A stretch of DNA of 64,000 bases from Salinicoccus hispanicus (lineage in GTDB: Bacteria > Bacillota > Bacilli > Staphylococcales > Salinicoccaceae): NCBI RefSeq assembly GCF_009831115.1, contig NZ_WUUK01000003.1, forward strand, positions 248,001 through 312,000, given 5' to 3'. Shown here in pieces: positions 27,062 to 35,508 of this stretch; the stretch's first letter is position 1; each line of letters opens with the position of its first letter. Position numbers and translations under genes: made by a program. A model generated the notes under the pieces. The model was not told the origin of the DNA. It searched no databases and worked only from the letters and a program-made list of their open reading frames with translations.

Positions 27062-27463
27062 CGTATCCCTCTTTCACTATGATTTCATGTCGATTATAAC
27101 AGATATTCCATCTTTAACTTTAATACGCCTATTTTATTACAGATGATGTGCGATAGTTTAATAACTTTTTCGGTATGTGTTTTCTTCTTGCGGCGACAAA
27201 TGAGACAAAAGTTTGACCCACCATGTTGCCATCCATGTTTCTAGACGGTTCATGTTTTCTGGGCAATCCATTGGAGCCCTGATTTAATCCCCGTTGCGAC
27301 GGGATACTCGAACAGGCCCCTAGGCATCTAATGACTATCTATTAATGGTGATATTGATAATTGAGTGTGCATAGAAAAACCCGAACAATGGACGTTTTTC
27401 TTGATTATCCATTGTTCCGGTTGTGTTTCATATGACTCCAGAAGTCTTTAACTTAGAGTTCTG
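27062..27463. other. Intergenic gap, no gene recognised
   Basis: It holds the promoter side of the aminotransferase gene and, near 27373-27420, the terminator of the tspO-like gene. The minus frame of about 27170-27310 contains short open stretches broken by stops, possibly remains of an insertion, but nothing I can name. Confidence 0.4.
27373..27420 (-). terminator. Terminator of the tspO-like gene
   Basis: Minus-strand GGAACAATGGA, a 15-base loop and TCCATTGTTCGGG are followed by TTTTTC, about 45 bp after the stop. Confidence 0.75.
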
Positions 27464-27928
27464 TTATTTTTTGCGGTTTAGATACCAGCTTCCCAGTGTG
27501 AGGTAAGCTGCGAATGTTGTCCATAGTGTATATGGCAACAGAATGAAGCCCGACAGTCTGCTCACTTTGAAGAATTTGGATACTACAGCGTACATCGTAA
27601 CCCAGATCATTACACTGTTCACCAATGCGAGTTGACGTTTTCTGAGCCGGAAAAACAGGAAGGACCAAGTGTAGTTGATGATAAGGTGAACCCTGAACAG
27701 TCTACTTGCCTTACGATTGCCTTTTTTGTTGACGATGGCATGGGCCAGTCCCATCGTCAGATATAGAAAGGTCCACATGGGAGCAAAAATTTTACGCGGT
27801 GGGGCAAAGGGCGGCTGTCTAAGCTTCTTATATTGTCTCGGTGCGGATCTAGTAGATAATTTCCCTACTGTTTTACCTAATATGAGCGGGGTGACAAGAT
27901 GAAATATAAACTCGATGACTGGTTTCAT
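27464..27928 (-). CDS. TspO/MBR family membrane protein
   Basis: A 154-residue protein with five predicted membrane helices and the TspO signature: KLRQPPFAPPRKIFAPMWTFLY (about 34-55), a W/N motif INYTWSFLFF (about 84-93), and PYTLWTTFAAYL near the end. TspO proteins bind tetrapyrroles and modulate porphyrin or stress responses; the bacterial role is loosely defined. ATG at 27928 is 7 bp from GAGG. Single gene with its own terminator. Confidence 0.88.
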   Translation of the reverse strand: MKPVIEFIFHLVTPLILGKTVGKLSTRSAPRQYKKLRQPPFAPPRKIFAPMWTFLYLTMGLAHAIVNKKGNRKASRLFRVHLIINYTWSFLFFRLRKRQLALVNSVMIWVTMYAVVSKFFKVSRLSGFILLPYTLWTTFAAYLTLGSWYLNRKK

Positions 27929-27981
27929 AGAATATCCTCATTTCCGAATTTGGTAACAAGTATATACTATATTCAGTTTAA

Positions 27982-28134
27982 AGACATAACGATAGTGATG
28001 TCGAAGATGCGGGTAATATTGAAGAACTTCTGGATACACAAAGTAGTTTGCCTAAATCAATAATAGAAGAAGAAAACGTGAACAAAACACCGCCGTTGAA
28101 GGAATACAGGCAGACTAGCAACCCTGGCATCTAG
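27982..28134 (+). pseudogene. Possible C-terminal gene relic, unrecognised
   Basis: Fifty in-frame codons (…DSDVEDAGNIEELLDTQSSL… ending YRQTSNPGI) run from a TAA to a TAG with no start codon or ribosome site at the front. The acidic, protein-like composition suggests the tail of a degraded gene rather than random sequence. I do not recognise the family; chance cannot be excluded. Confidence 0.3.
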
Positions 28135-28273
28135 TCATTTATGTATACTGAGCATTCTGTTGCCGGGTCTGTGGTAAGTACTCTGCCATTTGATGGTAGG
28201 AAAAATAGGAGCGGTGTTTCGATTTTGTGGCAGTAATCATTGTGCAAATATTTGAAGCAAGCGTTTGCAAGGA

Positions 28274-28317
28274 GAAAATAGAAGCAGACATTCATGAAAT
28301 ACATAAATGTCTGCTTC
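28274..28317 (-). terminator. Terminator of the sugar dehydrogenase lipoprotein gene
   Basis: Minus-strand GAAGCAGACATT, a 13-base loop and AATGTCTGCTTC are followed by TATTTTC, about 60 bp beyond the stop. Confidence 0.75.
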
Positions 28318-28377
28318 ATTAATATTGTCGAGCCACTTAAGTCTATCAATAATAGATTATTCAGCGTCTTCTTCTGT

Positions 28378-29763
28378 TCATTCACCTGCTGCAGTAACTC
28401 TATAGATCGAACCGCCATCAGTGGCTGCAATAAGCTCGCCATCCTCAGTTACAAGGATATCACGGAAACGTTCGCCTTCTTCAGTCAATAGACGTTCTTC
28501 TCCAACGATGGTGTCGTCTTCAATAACGACACGTACAATATAGTTCGGCGCTAGACCACCGATGAACAAGTTGTTCTCCCATTCAGGGATTGCGTCGTTG
28601 TCATAGAATGACATGCCACTTGGTGCACTTGTCGGATCCCAATAATATCTTGGTTCAACAAAGCCTTGCGCCTCGTGCTCTGAAATACCCTCATTGATCA
28701 ATTCACCAGTGTATTCGATACCATAGGAGACGATTGGCCATCCATAGTTATTGCCTGGTTCAATGATATTCAGTTCATCCCCAGCCTGTGGACCGAATTC
28801 AACAATCCATAAGTCTCCTGTTTCAGGGTGGAAGTCCACACCTTGAATATTACGGTGACCGTAGCTGTAGATGCCATCCAGTGCGTCTTCATCTTCGACG
28901 AACGGATTCGAATCCACTGGTTCTCCATCTGGTGTAATGTGGATGACTTTACCCAAGTAGGCATCCAAGTCTTGTGCACGTTCGCGGATCGGGTCATCTG
29001 AACGCTCACCGGTTGTTAGGAACAGGTTGCCATCATCATCAAAAATAATACGTCCACCATAGTGCAAGGTGCCATCATATGCTGGTGTTGCCTGGAAGAT
29101 CACTTCAAAATCTTCAAGTGAGGTTTCATCTTCTGACAACATACCTTTACCGACAGCAGTTACAGTACCCCCTTCGATATCTTGAGCAAATGTCATAAAC
29201 ACTAATCTTGATTCGTCAAAATCAGGTGCAATGGTGACATCAAGCAAACCACCCTGATCTTCGCTGTTCACTTCTGGTGTCCCTTCGATTGGATCCGAAA
29301 CAGAGCCATCTTCAAGGTTTACGATAAGAAGTTCTGCTGAATCCCTTTGTGTAACAAGCAGGCGGTTTGTATCAAACTCCTGCATACCCCAAGGCACGCC
29401 AAGACCTTCAGCAACAACTTCCACCTCAAGTTCTGCTTCAGTCTCTACTTCAGGTGCTCTTGTCTGTTCCGGGAATGCGGGTTCAAACTCAGTAACTTTT
29501 GGTTCAGTTTCTGCTGATTCAGATCCAGTATCTGTACTTTCATCACTTTCTTCTGTTGCTTCTTCGGATTCTTCACTCTCTTCTGTTGTTTCCTCCGGTT
29601 CTTCAGTGGATTCTTCAGTAGATTCCTCAGTTTCTTCTGTTGCAGTATCTGATTCTTCAGTTGATTCTTCTTCTGAAGTACCACCATTGCCACATGCTGC
29701 CAAAGCCAACACAAAGATCAGCATCAGCAGGAACGTTAATCTTGACCACGAAACTTTCCCCAT
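28378..29763 (-). CDS. Lipoprotein PQQ-dependent-type aldose/glucose-sorbosone dehydrogenase
   Basis: A 461-residue secreted lipoprotein. Residues 1-24 are a signal peptide with lipobox LAAC (Cys24), followed by about 70 residues rich in Glu, Ser and Thr, a cell-wall-spanning linker. From about residue 105 comes a six-bladed beta-propeller of the GSDH family: GVPWGM, DQGGLLDVTIAPDF, YGGRIIFD, TTGERSD, YSYGHRN, EFGPQAGDELN and NNYGWP. Soluble enzymes of this type oxidise aldoses with PQQ and Ca2+. Whether this organism makes PQQ is not visible, so the enzyme may be used with scavenged cofactor. ATG at 29763; monocistronic. Confidence 0.86.
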   Translation of the reverse strand: MGKVSWSRLTFLLMLIFVLALAACGNGGTSEEESTEESDTATEETEESTEESTEEPEETTEESEESEEATEESDESTDTGSESAETEPKVTEFEPAFPEQTRAPEVETEAELEVEVVAEGLGVPWGMQEFDTNRLLVTQRDSAELLIVNLEDGSVSDPIEGTPEVNSEDQGGLLDVTIAPDFDESRLVFMTFAQDIEGGTVTAVGKGMLSEDETSLEDFEVIFQATPAYDGTLHYGGRIIFDDDGNLFLTTGERSDDPIRERAQDLDAYLGKVIHITPDGEPVDSNPFVEDEDALDGIYSYGHRNIQGVDFHPETGDLWIVEFGPQAGDELNIIEPGNNYGWPIVSYGIEYTGELINEGISEHEAQGFVEPRYYWDPTSAPSGMSFYDNDAIPEWENNLFIGGLAPNYIVRVVIEDDTIVGEERLLTEEGERFRDILVTEDGELIAATDGGSIYRVTAAGE

Positions 29764-30218
29764 CGTTTTTCCTCCCCTTTATATAATATTGAACTGAATA
29801 TTTTAAAATCCAGTCCTTAATACCCAGCATCAAAAATGGTTAAGACTTTCATATCATGACTGAAAGTATGAACTCCTTTGTATATAATTTTATCACAATT
29901 GTCTGAAAATTTTAATGATAAATTTACTATATTCACTATAAATGGAATTATACCATTTACTGATTTAGGTGATGACTTGCACTACAATTTAAAAAAACAG
30001 CTTATTTTTCACCGAGACCGCTGGGTTTTGAAGTTGAATGAGCAAAGCAACAATGGAAATATAAAAAATTTATCAGAAGAAGCCTTTGTAAGTTAGATTT
30101 CTTGGTTGGATAGCCCCCTAAATATATGACTTATTTTTTGACGTTAAAATGTATAGACATGAACCAATTTTTCCTTTATTATTAATTCATTCATAAAGAT
30201 ACGTAAAGAGGTTTATTT
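29764..30218. other. Intergenic gap, no gene recognised
   Basis: This AT-rich region separates the divergent lipoprotein and yjiH-like genes and should hold both promoters. A 72-codon frame at 29878-30096 has no ribosome site and no family I recognise. A small inverted repeat CTTTCA...TGAAAG lies near 29845-29867. Confidence 0.4.
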
Positions 30219-31562
30219 ATGCATTTTTCTACTCAGACCAAAGTAAAGACATGGACAATTTCAATCATTGCCCTGCTTCTGTTCATCGTCCCGGTCTACT
30301 TCAACGGTCAATGGACCATCATCCTCGGTATATTTGCCGACTACATATTGGGCAACTACGACACTTTGATTCCAGCAATACTTGCTGTCATCATGGGAAT
30401 ATTTCTGATTGTCACCCTCTACGGTACACTGATCAACCGCAATGCCTTCGGTAGCTCTCAAAAACTGAAGGACATATTTGTCCTCGACTGGCTCTGGTTC
30501 ACACTGCGTGTCCTTGGCACTCTATTTGCCGGCATGGTTGTGCTTGGACTGGGACCTGAAGCAATCACAAGTGATGCGACTGGCGGCACGATGATGTACA
30601 GCCTCGTCCCCATCCTTGCAACGTGGCTATTGCTTGCAGCCTTCCTGATGCCGCTGCTCATGAACTTCGGGCTGATGGAATTCATCGGTACGTTCCTCGA
30701 GCCGGTCATCCGCCCGCTGTATAAAGTTCCCGGCCGCTCCTCCATCGATGCACTCGCTTCATGGATGGGCAGCAGTCCGGTCGGTGTCATGATTACTACC
30801 CAGCAGTATGAAAAAGGATTCTATACAAAACGTGAAGCGATGAATATCGCAACCAACTTCTCGGTCCTCTCCATCCCTTTCAGCCTGGTCATTGCCTCTT
30901 TCATCGGTATCGAGGAATATTTCCTCCAGTTCTATATGACGATGGCCGTCGCCTGCATACTGACGGCCCTTGTCATGGTACGCATCCCTCCGTTATCCAG
31001 GAAGGAAGATACGTACTACGAAGTGACGGGCAAGCAGATCGATGACAGGAATGTTGAAAGTACAATGCTCAAAACCGCAACGACACGTGCCTACAGAAGA
31101 GCGGACGAAAGTGATGGTCCGAAAGGCATCATCAAGGACGGCACATTGAACGTCGTCGATATATATGGCGGTCTGATCCCTGTCGTCATCGCCATCGGTA
31201 CGCTGGCCTTGATTTTCGCAGAGTATACACCCGTATTCACCTACTTGAGCTACCCGGTCCAGTTGATTCTCGAGCTCATCAATGTACCTGAAGCGTCTGC
31301 TGCAGCACCTGCGTTCATCATCGGTGTCACCGACATGTTCCTGCCATCGGTCATCGGTTCCGGTCTCGACAGCATGTTCACCAAGTTCCTGATCGCCACC
31401 ATGTCCCTCGTGCAGATCATCTACTTCTCAGAAGTCGGCGCACTGCTCCTCAAATCGAAGATCCCCGTATCCGTATGGGAACTGCTTGCCATATTCTTAC
31501 TGAGGACAATTATCTCATTCCCGATCATCTATGTACTGGCACTGCTGTTTGTTGGATACTGA
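30219..31562 (+). CDS. YjiH family membrane protein (nucleoside-recognition/Gate domain)
   Basis: A 447-residue membrane protein with about 10-11 hydrophobic helices. YjiH-type landmarks are VPGRSSIDALASWMGSSPVGVMITTQQYEKGFYTKREA (about 170-207; split here only as a region), a soluble loop about 250-305, and C-terminal FIIGVTDMFLPSV. It belongs to the Gate-domain (nucleoside recognition) transporters of unknown substrate. ATG at 30219 is 7 bp after AAAGAGG. Single gene followed by a terminator. Confidence 0.85.
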   Translation: MHFSTQTKVKTWTISIIALLLFIVPVYFNGQWTIILGIFADYILGNYDTLIPAILAVIMGIFLIVTLYGTLINRNAFGSSQKLKDIFVLDWLWFTLRVLGTLFAGMVVLGLGPEAITSDATGGTMMYSLVPILATWLLLAAFLMPLLMNFGLMEFIGTFLEPVIRPLYKVPGRSSIDALASWMGSSPVGVMITTQQYEKGFYTKREAMNIATNFSVLSIPFSLVIASFIGIEEYFLQFYMTMAVACILTALVMVRIPPLSRKEDTYYEVTGKQIDDRNVESTMLKTATTRAYRRADESDGPKGIIKDGTLNVVDIYGGLIPVVIAIGTLALIFAEYTPVFTYLSYPVQLILELINVPEASAAAPAFIIGVTDMFLPSVIGSGLDSMFTKFLIATMSLVQIIYFSEVGALLLKSKIPVSVWELLAIFLLRTIISFPIIYVLALLFVGY

Positions 31563-31567
31563 TTAAT

Positions 31568-31597
31568 ACCCAGGCTGAGCCTGGGTGTTTTTCTTTT
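31568..31597 (+). terminator. Terminator of the yjiH-like gene
   Basis: ACCCAGGCT and AGCCTGGGT arms followed by GTTTTTCTTTT, 5 bp after the stop. Confidence 0.88.
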
Positions 31598-31656
31598 GGT
31601 ACAGTTGATGGCATCTTGACCGATTTCTTGGTTATAATGTCCTTGAGGTGATGTAT

Positions 31657-32559
31657 ATGAGTTTTTATCAGGAAAATGTAAATGAGATGACGACACTGCA
31701 GCTTGTTTCTCAGATTATCGGTAAAATCAAACTTGAATATGCACATCAGCAGCCCCAGTGGGCACACGTCGTTCTGGACATCACACCGCGTGGATTTACG
31801 ACTGGACTATTGAAGCAGGATGAGGAGATTTTCGGCATCGAAGCAGATCTCGTCCACAACCGCATCATCATCGAGACCGTCACGGATGACAGGACCATTG
31901 ATCTTGCCGACGGCAAGACCATAAGTTCATACTATGAGGACATCATGACAGCAACGCGCGAACTTGGCCTGGATATTTCCATCTATTCGACGCCACAGGA
32001 AATGAAGACGACAACACCTTTCGAAAATGACGAAACGCATCATCACTACAATCCGGAGGTTTCCCGGGAAATACTGAAGTGGTTCCAGTATGCCAGCGAT
32101 GCGGAATCAATGTTCCTTGCACCTCTCAGAATACGCAAAGCGATGCCTGGACTGTTCTGGGGGACTTTCGATGTCTCCTGCATTGCAATTTACGACCAGT
32201 TCGAACCTTTCGCAGACGATTCGAAAATCATTGAACGTGCTGCGTTCGATGAACACATGATCGAGTTCGGCTTCTGGCTCGGTGATGACAAATACAAGCA
32301 TCCGACATTCTTTGTCCTGCCCTATCCTTTTGTGTCCGATACGGTACTTGAAGTCGATGACAGTTTCCCTGAAGACAGCTACTTTGAAGCGGACATGGCC
32401 GAGTATCTGTACGAAATGAAAAATGGGCGACATGAAGAAGAGAAGGAAAAGATCGTCCAGTTCTTCAAGGCGTCCTTCATCAAGTCACGACAGTATCTCG
32501 ACTGGGACAACCAGCAGCACTGCTTCAATTCTTTGAAGATGAATAGGAATAAAAGATAG
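31657..32559 (+). CDS. DUF5996 family protein
   Basis: A 300-residue cytosolic protein of the DUF5996 family, recognised by its HVVLDITPRGFTTGLL opening (about 37-52), the HHHYNPEV segment, WFQYASDAESMFLAPLRIRK, and the FGFWLGDDKYKHPTFFVLPYPF block. No activity is known for the family. I placed the start at ATG 31657, with GAGG 8 bp upstream, rather than the GTG inside that site. It stands alone and ends near a bidirectional terminator shared with abgA. Confidence 0.78.
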   Translation: MSFYQENVNEMTTLQLVSQIIGKIKLEYAHQQPQWAHVVLDITPRGFTTGLLKQDEEIFGIEADLVHNRIIIETVTDDRTIDLADGKTISSYYEDIMTATRELGLDISIYSTPQEMKTTTPFENDETHHHYNPEVSREILKWFQYASDAESMFLAPLRIRKAMPGLFWGTFDVSCIAIYDQFEPFADDSKIIERAAFDEHMIEFGFWLGDDKYKHPTFFVLPYPFVSDTVLEVDDSFPEDSYFEADMAEYLYEMKNGRHEEEKEKIVQFFKASFIKSRQYLDWDNQQHCFNSLKMNRNKR

Positions 32560-32617
32560 GAGATATTTCCCGGTGAGCATCATCCTCTCCGGGGGTGTCG
32601 AATTTCCATATACGAAA

Positions 32618-32647
32618 AAGAAGCCGAGGACATGCCCTCGGCTTCTT
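32618..32647. terminator. Terminator between DUF5996 and abgA genes
   Basis: AAGAAGCCGAGG and CCTCGGCTTCTT around ACATGC. The minus strand continues in five T, so it serves the abg operon best; the plus side is weaker. Confidence 0.82.
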
Positions 32648-32653
32648 GCTTTA

Positions 32654-33925
32654 TCATTGGTTGCTCAATTTCTTTGCAGATGCGAACAGTGTCTCCACTG
32701 CCGGCAGCATGCTGGATTCATTGATGTCGAATTTCTCGTTGTGGTGTCCAGCGGCAAGATCGGTACCGAATACACAGTATGTCGCTTGGCCCCCCTGCTT
32801 CTGGACCGCATTGATCAGGAAAGTCGCATCTTCCGATCCTGCAGCTGCATCGCTTCTGAGTTCACTCGTCAGACCTGTCTCTTCAGCAATGCCTTTCAGG
32901 ACTTCAGCGACTTCCATGGAACAGCTGACACTTTCCGCTTCGCCTACCAGTTCGATGTCGTATGTGGCACCATACATTTTCGCAGCACCTTCGATCACTG
33001 CTTCTGCCTGGGCTCTCACGTAATCGTTGATATCGGAGGTTTCGCCGCGTGTTTCAATCTTCATTGTGGCATGGTCCGCAATGACGTTTCTGCCGCTGCC
33101 TGCATGCAGTTCACCGACGTTGATGCGCGTCGCCCCACCTGAGTGGCGCGGGATGGCGTTGATGTTGATGACGGCATTCACTGCAGCGAGCATGGCATTC
33201 TTACCTTCTTCCGGTCTACCTCCTGCATGGGAGGATACCCCTTTGAAAGTGACATCCATCTTGGATGTCGCAAGGAAGCCATTGTTTGCAGCGACAAAAT
33301 GATTCTGAGGGACACCAGTTCCGATGTGGGATGCAATCAGATAGTCGATACCTTCGACTGCACCGGCCTCCACCATGGAGCGGGCACCACGCGTGCCTTC
33401 TTCGGCCGGCTGGAAGAGAATCTTTATCTTGCCCTGAAGCTGATCTTTATTTTCCATCAGCTTTGTTGCCAGTCCAAGACCGATGGTCGTATGCACATCA
33501 TGTCCACATGCATGCATGTTCTCTGTCGTCGATCTGAAACCTTTTTCGACGGGTACATGATCGTCACCGGTCGCTTCAAAGATCGGCAGTGCATCCATGT
33601 CGACACGGTATGCCACTGTCGGACCGGGCTTGCCGGTATCGAGTGTTGCAACGATGCCGGTGTAGCCTTCAGAGACGAAGCCGAGATATTTTTCCACAGC
33701 CCCATTCTCTTTCGCCCACTGCAGATGCTTTTTCGTCTCTGCTTCATCGGGCTTACCCATGCAGTAGTCGGGATTCATAACCGCTTTACCGATCTCGATG
33801 TCGAAACCGAGGTTCTCAAGTACATCTGCAACAATGGTTGATGTTCGCATCTCCAGAAATCCAAGTTCTGGATACTGGTGGAAATCCCTACGCCATTCTA
33901 TCAGTTGTTCTTCAAGCTGAGTCAT
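32654..33925 (-). CDS. abgA: M20 family amidohydrolase, p-aminobenzoyl-glutamate hydrolase subunit A-like
   Basis: A 423-residue M20 metallohydrolase. It has RRDFHQYPELGFLEMRTS (about 12-30), RVDMDALP, the zinc site HACGHDVHT (about 136-144), the EE pair in PAEEGTRGARSM, and SHIGTGV. Its length and its operon with abgT and abgB fit AbgA, which with AbgB cleaves p-aminobenzoyl-glutamate to p-aminobenzoate and glutamate. ATG at 33925 is preceded by AAGGAGAG. It is the last gene of the operon. Related M20 enzymes act on other N-acyl amino acids, so substrate is by context. Confidence 0.83.
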   Translation of the reverse strand: MTQLEEQLIEWRRDFHQYPELGFLEMRTSTIVADVLENLGFDIEIGKAVMNPDYCMGKPDEAETKKHLQWAKENGAVEKYLGFVSEGYTGIVATLDTGKPGPTVAYRVDMDALPIFEATGDDHVPVEKGFRSTTENMHACGHDVHTTIGLGLATKLMENKDQLQGKIKILFQPAEEGTRGARSMVEAGAVEGIDYLIASHIGTGVPQNHFVAANNGFLATSKMDVTFKGVSSHAGGRPEEGKNAMLAAVNAVININAIPRHSGGATRINVGELHAGSGRNVIADHATMKIETRGETSDINDYVRAQAEAVIEGAAKMYGATYDIELVGEAESVSCSMEVAEVLKGIAEETGLTSELRSDAAAGSEDATFLINAVQKQGGQATYCVFGTDLAAGHHNEKFDINESSMLPAVETLFASAKKLSNQ

Positions 33926-33951
33926 TATTTTCTCTCCTTAAAGATGATTTT

Positions 33952-35475
33952 TTATACTCTGTCTTCCAGGAACGTGTACACACCTGGACCATACGGTAGG
34001 CCTGCATAGTAGAACACCAGGATCAGGAGGATCCATGCCACGAGGAATGCGATCGAATACGGCAGCATCAATGAAATGTATGTACCGATGCTCGCGTTCT
34101 TATCATAGCGTTTCATAAATGCCAGGATGATGACCATATATGGGAACAGTGGTGTCACGATATTGAATGATGAATCTGCAATACGGTAGGCGACCTGTGT
34201 AAAGGCCGGGTCGTAGCCGAGCTGCATGAACATCGGTACGAATATCGGTGCCTCGATCGCCCATTTGGCTGAACCTGAAGTAATCAGGAAGTTCATTGCG
34301 CCCGTAAAGAGGATATAACCGATGATGAGCGGCATGCCTGTAAAGTTGACACTTTGCAGGAATTCAGCGCCGTTGACGGCAATCCAGGTTCCCAGGTTGG
34401 ACCAGTTGAAGTAGGCGATGAACTGCGCAATGGCGAATACCAGTACAATGTAACCGGCCATATCTTTGATTGCTTCAGTCATGTTGTCTGTCACATCTTT
34501 ACCAGAACGAATCTTGCCGGTAACAATACCAAACGCCAGACCGATGATGATGAAGAAGATCAGGATGATCGGTACGATGCCATCGATGAATGGGGATGGG
34601 ATGATTCTCCCCTCTTCACTTCTGAGTGGACTATCTGGCAGCATGATTACAGTAACGATGACGGCCCAGTAGAGCAGACCTGCGATGACAGCTGTAAAGA
34701 ACCCTTTTTTAGCGTTTGGCAGTTCTTCTGTCTTCTCTTCTTCAACAGCGTCTCCTTTGTACTTACCGAGTCTCGGCTCGACGAACTTTGAAGTCAAGAG
34801 ACCACCGACAATGGTCAGCAGGAATACAGAAACAATGTTGAAATACCAGTTGTCGACGGGTGTAACAACGAGACTGTCATTGACGACCGCAACGGCTTCT
34901 GTCGTAATACCAGAGAGCAAGGCGTCGGTACCAGCGATGAACAGGTTGGCGGTAAATCCAGCACCAGCCCCTGCGAAACCAGCCGCGAGACCGGCAAGCG
35001 GGTGTCTGCCAACCTTGTAGAATACAAGTGCACCGAGCGGCGGGATGATGACTGTTGCCGCATCCGATGCCAGGTTGCCCATGATACCGACGAATACGAC
35101 TGTATATGTCAGCAGGAATGGGGGAGACTTCAATATTGTCTTACGGATGGCGTAGTCGAGCAGTCCGACCTTCTCCGCCAGACCGATACCAAGCATCATG
35201 GCCAGGACAAGGCCGAGCGGCGCAAAGCCGGTGAAGTTTTCAAGCATGGATGTCAGAATGAACTGCAGTCCTTCACCGGACATAAGATTTCTGATGCCAA
35301 GCTCTTCCCCTGTACCGGGGTGTATAACTGACGCACCGGCAACACTGAACAGGAAGGATAGGAAAATCATCAGGAAACACAATGCAACGAATAGTACGAA
35401 CGGATCCGGCAGCTTGTTGCCGACGCGTTCAACAACATCCAGGAATCTGGCAAATATGCCTTTCTTTTTTGTCAT
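33952..35475 (-). CDS. abgT: AbgT family p-aminobenzoyl-glutamate transporter
   Basis: A 507-residue membrane protein, the same length as E. coli AbgT (508), with about 11-13 hydrophobic segments, VERVGNKLPDPFVLF at 12-26, LGIGLAEKVGLLDYAI, and a C-terminal SSFNIVTPLFPYMVI. The family imports p-aminobenzoyl-glutamate; some members export sulfonamides. The start is ATG at 35475, 6 bp after GAGG; the GTG upstream overlaps that site. It sits between abgB and abgA, with short gaps, as one operon. Confidence 0.9.
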   Translation of the reverse strand: MTKKKGIFARFLDVVERVGNKLPDPFVLFVALCFLMIFLSFLFSVAGASVIHPGTGEELGIRNLMSGEGLQFILTSMLENFTGFAPLGLVLAMMLGIGLAEKVGLLDYAIRKTILKSPPFLLTYTVVFVGIMGNLASDAATVIIPPLGALVFYKVGRHPLAGLAAGFAGAGAGFTANLFIAGTDALLSGITTEAVAVVNDSLVVTPVDNWYFNIVSVFLLTIVGGLLTSKFVEPRLGKYKGDAVEEEKTEELPNAKKGFFTAVIAGLLYWAVIVTVIMLPDSPLRSEEGRIIPSPFIDGIVPIILIFFIIIGLAFGIVTGKIRSGKDVTDNMTEAIKDMAGYIVLVFAIAQFIAYFNWSNLGTWIAVNGAEFLQSVNFTGMPLIIGYILFTGAMNFLITSGSAKWAIEAPIFVPMFMQLGYDPAFTQVAYRIADSSFNIVTPLFPYMVIILAFMKRYDKNASIGTYISLMLPYSIAFLVAWILLILVFYYAGLPYGPGVYTFLEDRV

Positions 35476-35508
35476 GGGACACCTCACTATTATCGTTTTT
35501 TTATTTTA

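Noticed and set aside
27170-27310. Transposase remnant on the minus strand
   Set aside because: Short frames interrupted by stops, no recognisable DDE or HTH motif and no inverted repeats; too weak to call.
28131-28442. 103-codon minus-strand frame overlapping the dehydrogenase end
   Set aside because: It runs through the terminator hairpin and overlaps the real gene; no start signal.
29878-30096. 72-codon open frame from TTG
   Set aside because: No ribosome site, AT-rich, no recognisable motif, lies in a divergent promoter gap.
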